From Gemmatimonadota bacterium (GTDB taxonomy: Bacteria > Gemmatimonadota > Gemmatimonadetes > Gemmatimonadales > Gemmatimonadaceae), in contig JADJRJ010000014.1 of the NCBI GenBank assembly GCA_016712265.1, positions 1 to 18,303 of the forward strand: 18,303 nucleotides of DNA, given 5' to 3'. Of this stretch, positions 17,356-18,303 are shown piece after piece. A program made the translations under genes and the position numbers. Positions within the stretch are counted from its first letter, which is position 1. Every line of letters starts with the position of its first letter. The notes beneath the pieces were generated by a model. It saw only the letters and a list, made by a program, of their open reading frames with translations. It had not been told where the DNA came from and did not search any database.

Positions 17356-17422
17356 TCAGAGGTCTTCGACAAAAAGCAGCGGCACGCTGCCACACTCGAG
17401 TATCAAGTCATCGACGAAACAG

Positions 17423-17458
17423 CCCTGGCCACACCACCGAATCGGGGCCTGGCCAGGG
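17423..17458. terminator. 9-bp inverted-repeat terminator
   Basis: CCCTGGCCA and TGGCCAGGG flank an 18-base centre, 5 bases after the stop at 17464. Confidence 0.65.
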
Positions 17459-17463
17459 GAAAC

Positions 17464-17580
17464 TCACTCGAACTCACCGCGCTGCAGGCGGTCCAGCGCG
17501 AAGATCATCGTGCTGTTCAGACCGTAGTAGAAGTGCAGAGCCTGAACGAACGACATGCCCGGCATGAAGAAACCTGTCAT
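17464..17580 (-). CDS. 38-residue hypothetical protein
   Basis: Starts MTGFFMPGMSFVQALHFYYG and ends MIFALDRLQRGEFE. The box TACTGT (17586-17591) ends 5 bases before the ATG, as in the leaderless genes, but the -35 is weak (TGGGTC), so read-through from the gene at 17812 is also possible. Another ATG at residue 6 could be used. It is followed at once by a terminator. Function unknown. Confidence 0.5.
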   Translation of the reverse strand: MTGFFMPGMSFVQALHFYYGLNSTMIFALDRLQRGEFE

Positions 17581-17596
17581 ACCAGACAGTACCCAA

Positions 17597-17812
17597 TCAC
17601 ACCGGGTGGACCCACGACTCGGGGTACGACCCGAGGTCGTAGGGCATGCCCGGCCGGAACGAGGGGCGCACCTGCACCCACACCGTGCCCGGACGCTCGC
17701 CCACGTAGTCGGGCGCAGGGATCCGGACCACCGACTCCAGCTGGTCACCGTAGACCGAAGCGAAGATGTCGACGCCAGTCTCGGGGTTGATCACTCGCAC
17801 GCTGTTCGTCAT
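17597..17812 (-). CDS. Leaderless 71-residue protein, unknown
   Basis: MTNSVRVINPETGVDIFASV at the start, then VVRIPAPDYVGERPGTVWVQ and a Pro/Gly-rich end (SFRPGMPYDLGSYPESW). The beta-rich pattern suggests a small barrel-like fold. No cysteines, no recognised family. The start is fixed by the promoter, whose -10 ends 6 bases upstream. Confidence 0.72.
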   Translation of the reverse strand: MTNSVRVINPETGVDIFASVYGDQLESVVRIPAPDYVGERPGTVWVQVRPSFRPGMPYDLGSYPESWVHPV

Positions 17813-17818
17813 GCCACT

Positions 17819-17847
17819 ACAGTAGCAAGCGAGGCCAGCTCTGTCAA
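17819..17847 (-). promoter_or_regulatory. Leaderless promoter with -35 in a terminator loop
   Basis: TTGACA, 17-base spacer, TACTGT ending 6 bases before ATG 17812. The -35 lies in the loop of the hairpin at 17829-17858. This promoter/terminator block is identical to that at 18205-18250. Confidence 0.85.
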
Positions 17848-17858
17848 GCTGGCCTCGC
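17829..17858 (-). terminator. 12-bp hairpin whose loop holds a -35 box
   Basis: GCGAGGCCAGCT and AGCTGGCCTCGC flank a 6-base loop, 13 bases after the stop at 17872. The loop and first base of the downstream arm form TTGACA of the next promoter. Confidence 0.8.
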
Positions 17859-17871
17859 CGAAGTGGATGAA

Positions 17872-18204
17872 TCAGCCGCGCTCGTTGATGCGGTCGTAGG
17901 CGCCGAGCAGCGCCAGACCCACCGGGATGATGCCGACCCGGTCACGCGTCTCGACCGACACCAGGCCGTACTCACGCGTGGTCTGAGCGTCGTACTCGAT
18001 CTTGAGGTCGGCCAGCCGGTCCTCGATGTGCGGCTGGAGGACACCCATCACGATCCAGAACTCGCGAGGAGTCACCAGCAGGTTGAACTCGAAACCCTCC
18101 TCGCTGGACGAAGTCTGAAACGGAGCGAACGCAGTGTGCGCTTCGAGCGCGTCCAGGAACGCAGAGGTCGAGGTGATGGATGCGAAGTCCTTGGTGTTCG
18201 TCAT
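17872..18204 (-). CDS. Leaderless 110-residue protein, unknown
   Basis: MTNTKDFASITSTSAFLDAL at the start, followed by a helical region (ALEAHTAFAPFQ), beta-type parts (EEGFEFNLLVTPREFWIVMG) and another helix (IEDRLADLKIEYD), ending PVGLALLGAYDRINERG. No motif recognised. The start is fixed by the promoter 6 bases upstream, and a hairpin terminator follows the stop. Confidence 0.75.
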   Translation of the reverse strand: MTNTKDFASITSTSAFLDALEAHTAFAPFQTSSSEEGFEFNLLVTPREFWIVMGVLQPHIEDRLADLKIEYDAQTTREYGLVSVETRDRVGIIPVGLALLGAYDRINERG

Positions 18205-18210
18205 GCCACT

Positions 18211-18239
18211 ACAGTAGCAAGCGAGGCCAGCTCTGTCAA
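18211..18239 (-). promoter_or_regulatory. Leaderless promoter, second identical copy
   Basis: TTGACA, 17-base spacer, TACTGT ending 6 bases before ATG 18204; the -35 lies in the loop of the hairpin 18221-18250. Confidence 0.85.
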
Positions 18240-18250
18240 GCTGGCCTCGC
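18221..18250 (-). terminator. 12-bp hairpin whose loop holds a -35 box
   Basis: Same hairpin as at 17829-17858. It follows the stop of the partial gene at the window edge by 4 bases. Confidence 0.8.
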
Positions 18251-18254
18251 CTGG

Positions 18255-18303
18255 TCAATCCGCCCACTCCGGACAGTCGCACGGGAGCGGACCATCGAAG
18301 TCA
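18255..18303 (-). CDS. C-terminal end of a further small gene (partial)
   Basis: The frame entering from the window edge reads DFDGPLPCDCPEWAD and then TGA (18255-18257), followed by a terminator at the usual distance. CDC and the acidic end suggest another small zinc-binding protein, but only 16 codons are visible. Confidence 0.45.
   Translation of the reverse strand, partial: DFDGPLPCDCPEWAD

Overview
The window looks like part of a large, high-GC genome of a bacteriophage that infects actinobacteria. Every convincing gene is on the minus strand. The proteins are mostly small, of phage type and without clear function. There is a 12-member tRNA operon, a MazG-like protein, an HNH endonuclease and many Cys/His zinc-finger-like proteins. 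Promoters follow the actinobacterial housekeeping pattern TTGACN-N17-TANNNT. No structural or replication gene is visible, so the phage group cannot be named from sequence alone. Description follows the direction of transcription, from high to low coordinates.

18.3-11.6 kb: mostly short transcription units with their own promoters. In most of them the -10 box ends 5-7 bases before the start codon, so the mRNAs should be leaderless. Many proteins begin Met-Thr-Asn-Thr. Terminator hairpins abut the next -35 box, and at 17.83 and 18.22 kb the -35 box lies inside the terminator loop. Contents include a winged-HTH/excisionase-like gene, a coiled-coil zinc protein, two membrane-protein genes, a protein with a histone-like tail, several micro-proteins and an HNH gene inserted among the cassettes.

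11.5-7.9 kb: a second series of single-gene cassettes. These have TTGCTT or TTGACT promoters overlapped by GCTTGC repeats and palindromes, a leader with a strong CTGGAGGTCC ribosome binding site, a short ORF, a stop in the context TGATCG, and a GC-rich terminator. One leader contains a tRNA-like fold, one cassette has lost its -10 box, and one ORF is frameshifted.

7.9-6.9 kb: no credible gene. It holds strong terminators and about 600 bp of repetitive DNA almost free of T on the plus strand, with 12-bp and 22-bp tandem units and regularly spaced G-runs.

6.9-3.2 kb: a probable operon from a leaderless promoter at 6.9 kb. Two genes share a novel-looking domain (three copies in total). They are followed by zinc-finger proteins and two small membrane proteins with tight or overlapping junctions.

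3.0-0.27 kb: a hairpin terminator, a MazG-like gene, then a strong promoter driving a tRNA operon: Glu, Val, Ala, Arg, Thr, two Gly, Thr, one of unclear identity, Trp and two Gln. Two of these tRNAs are structurally reduced, and the long spacers contain conspicuous stem-loops. Calls are from reading sequence and translations; no database search was possible.
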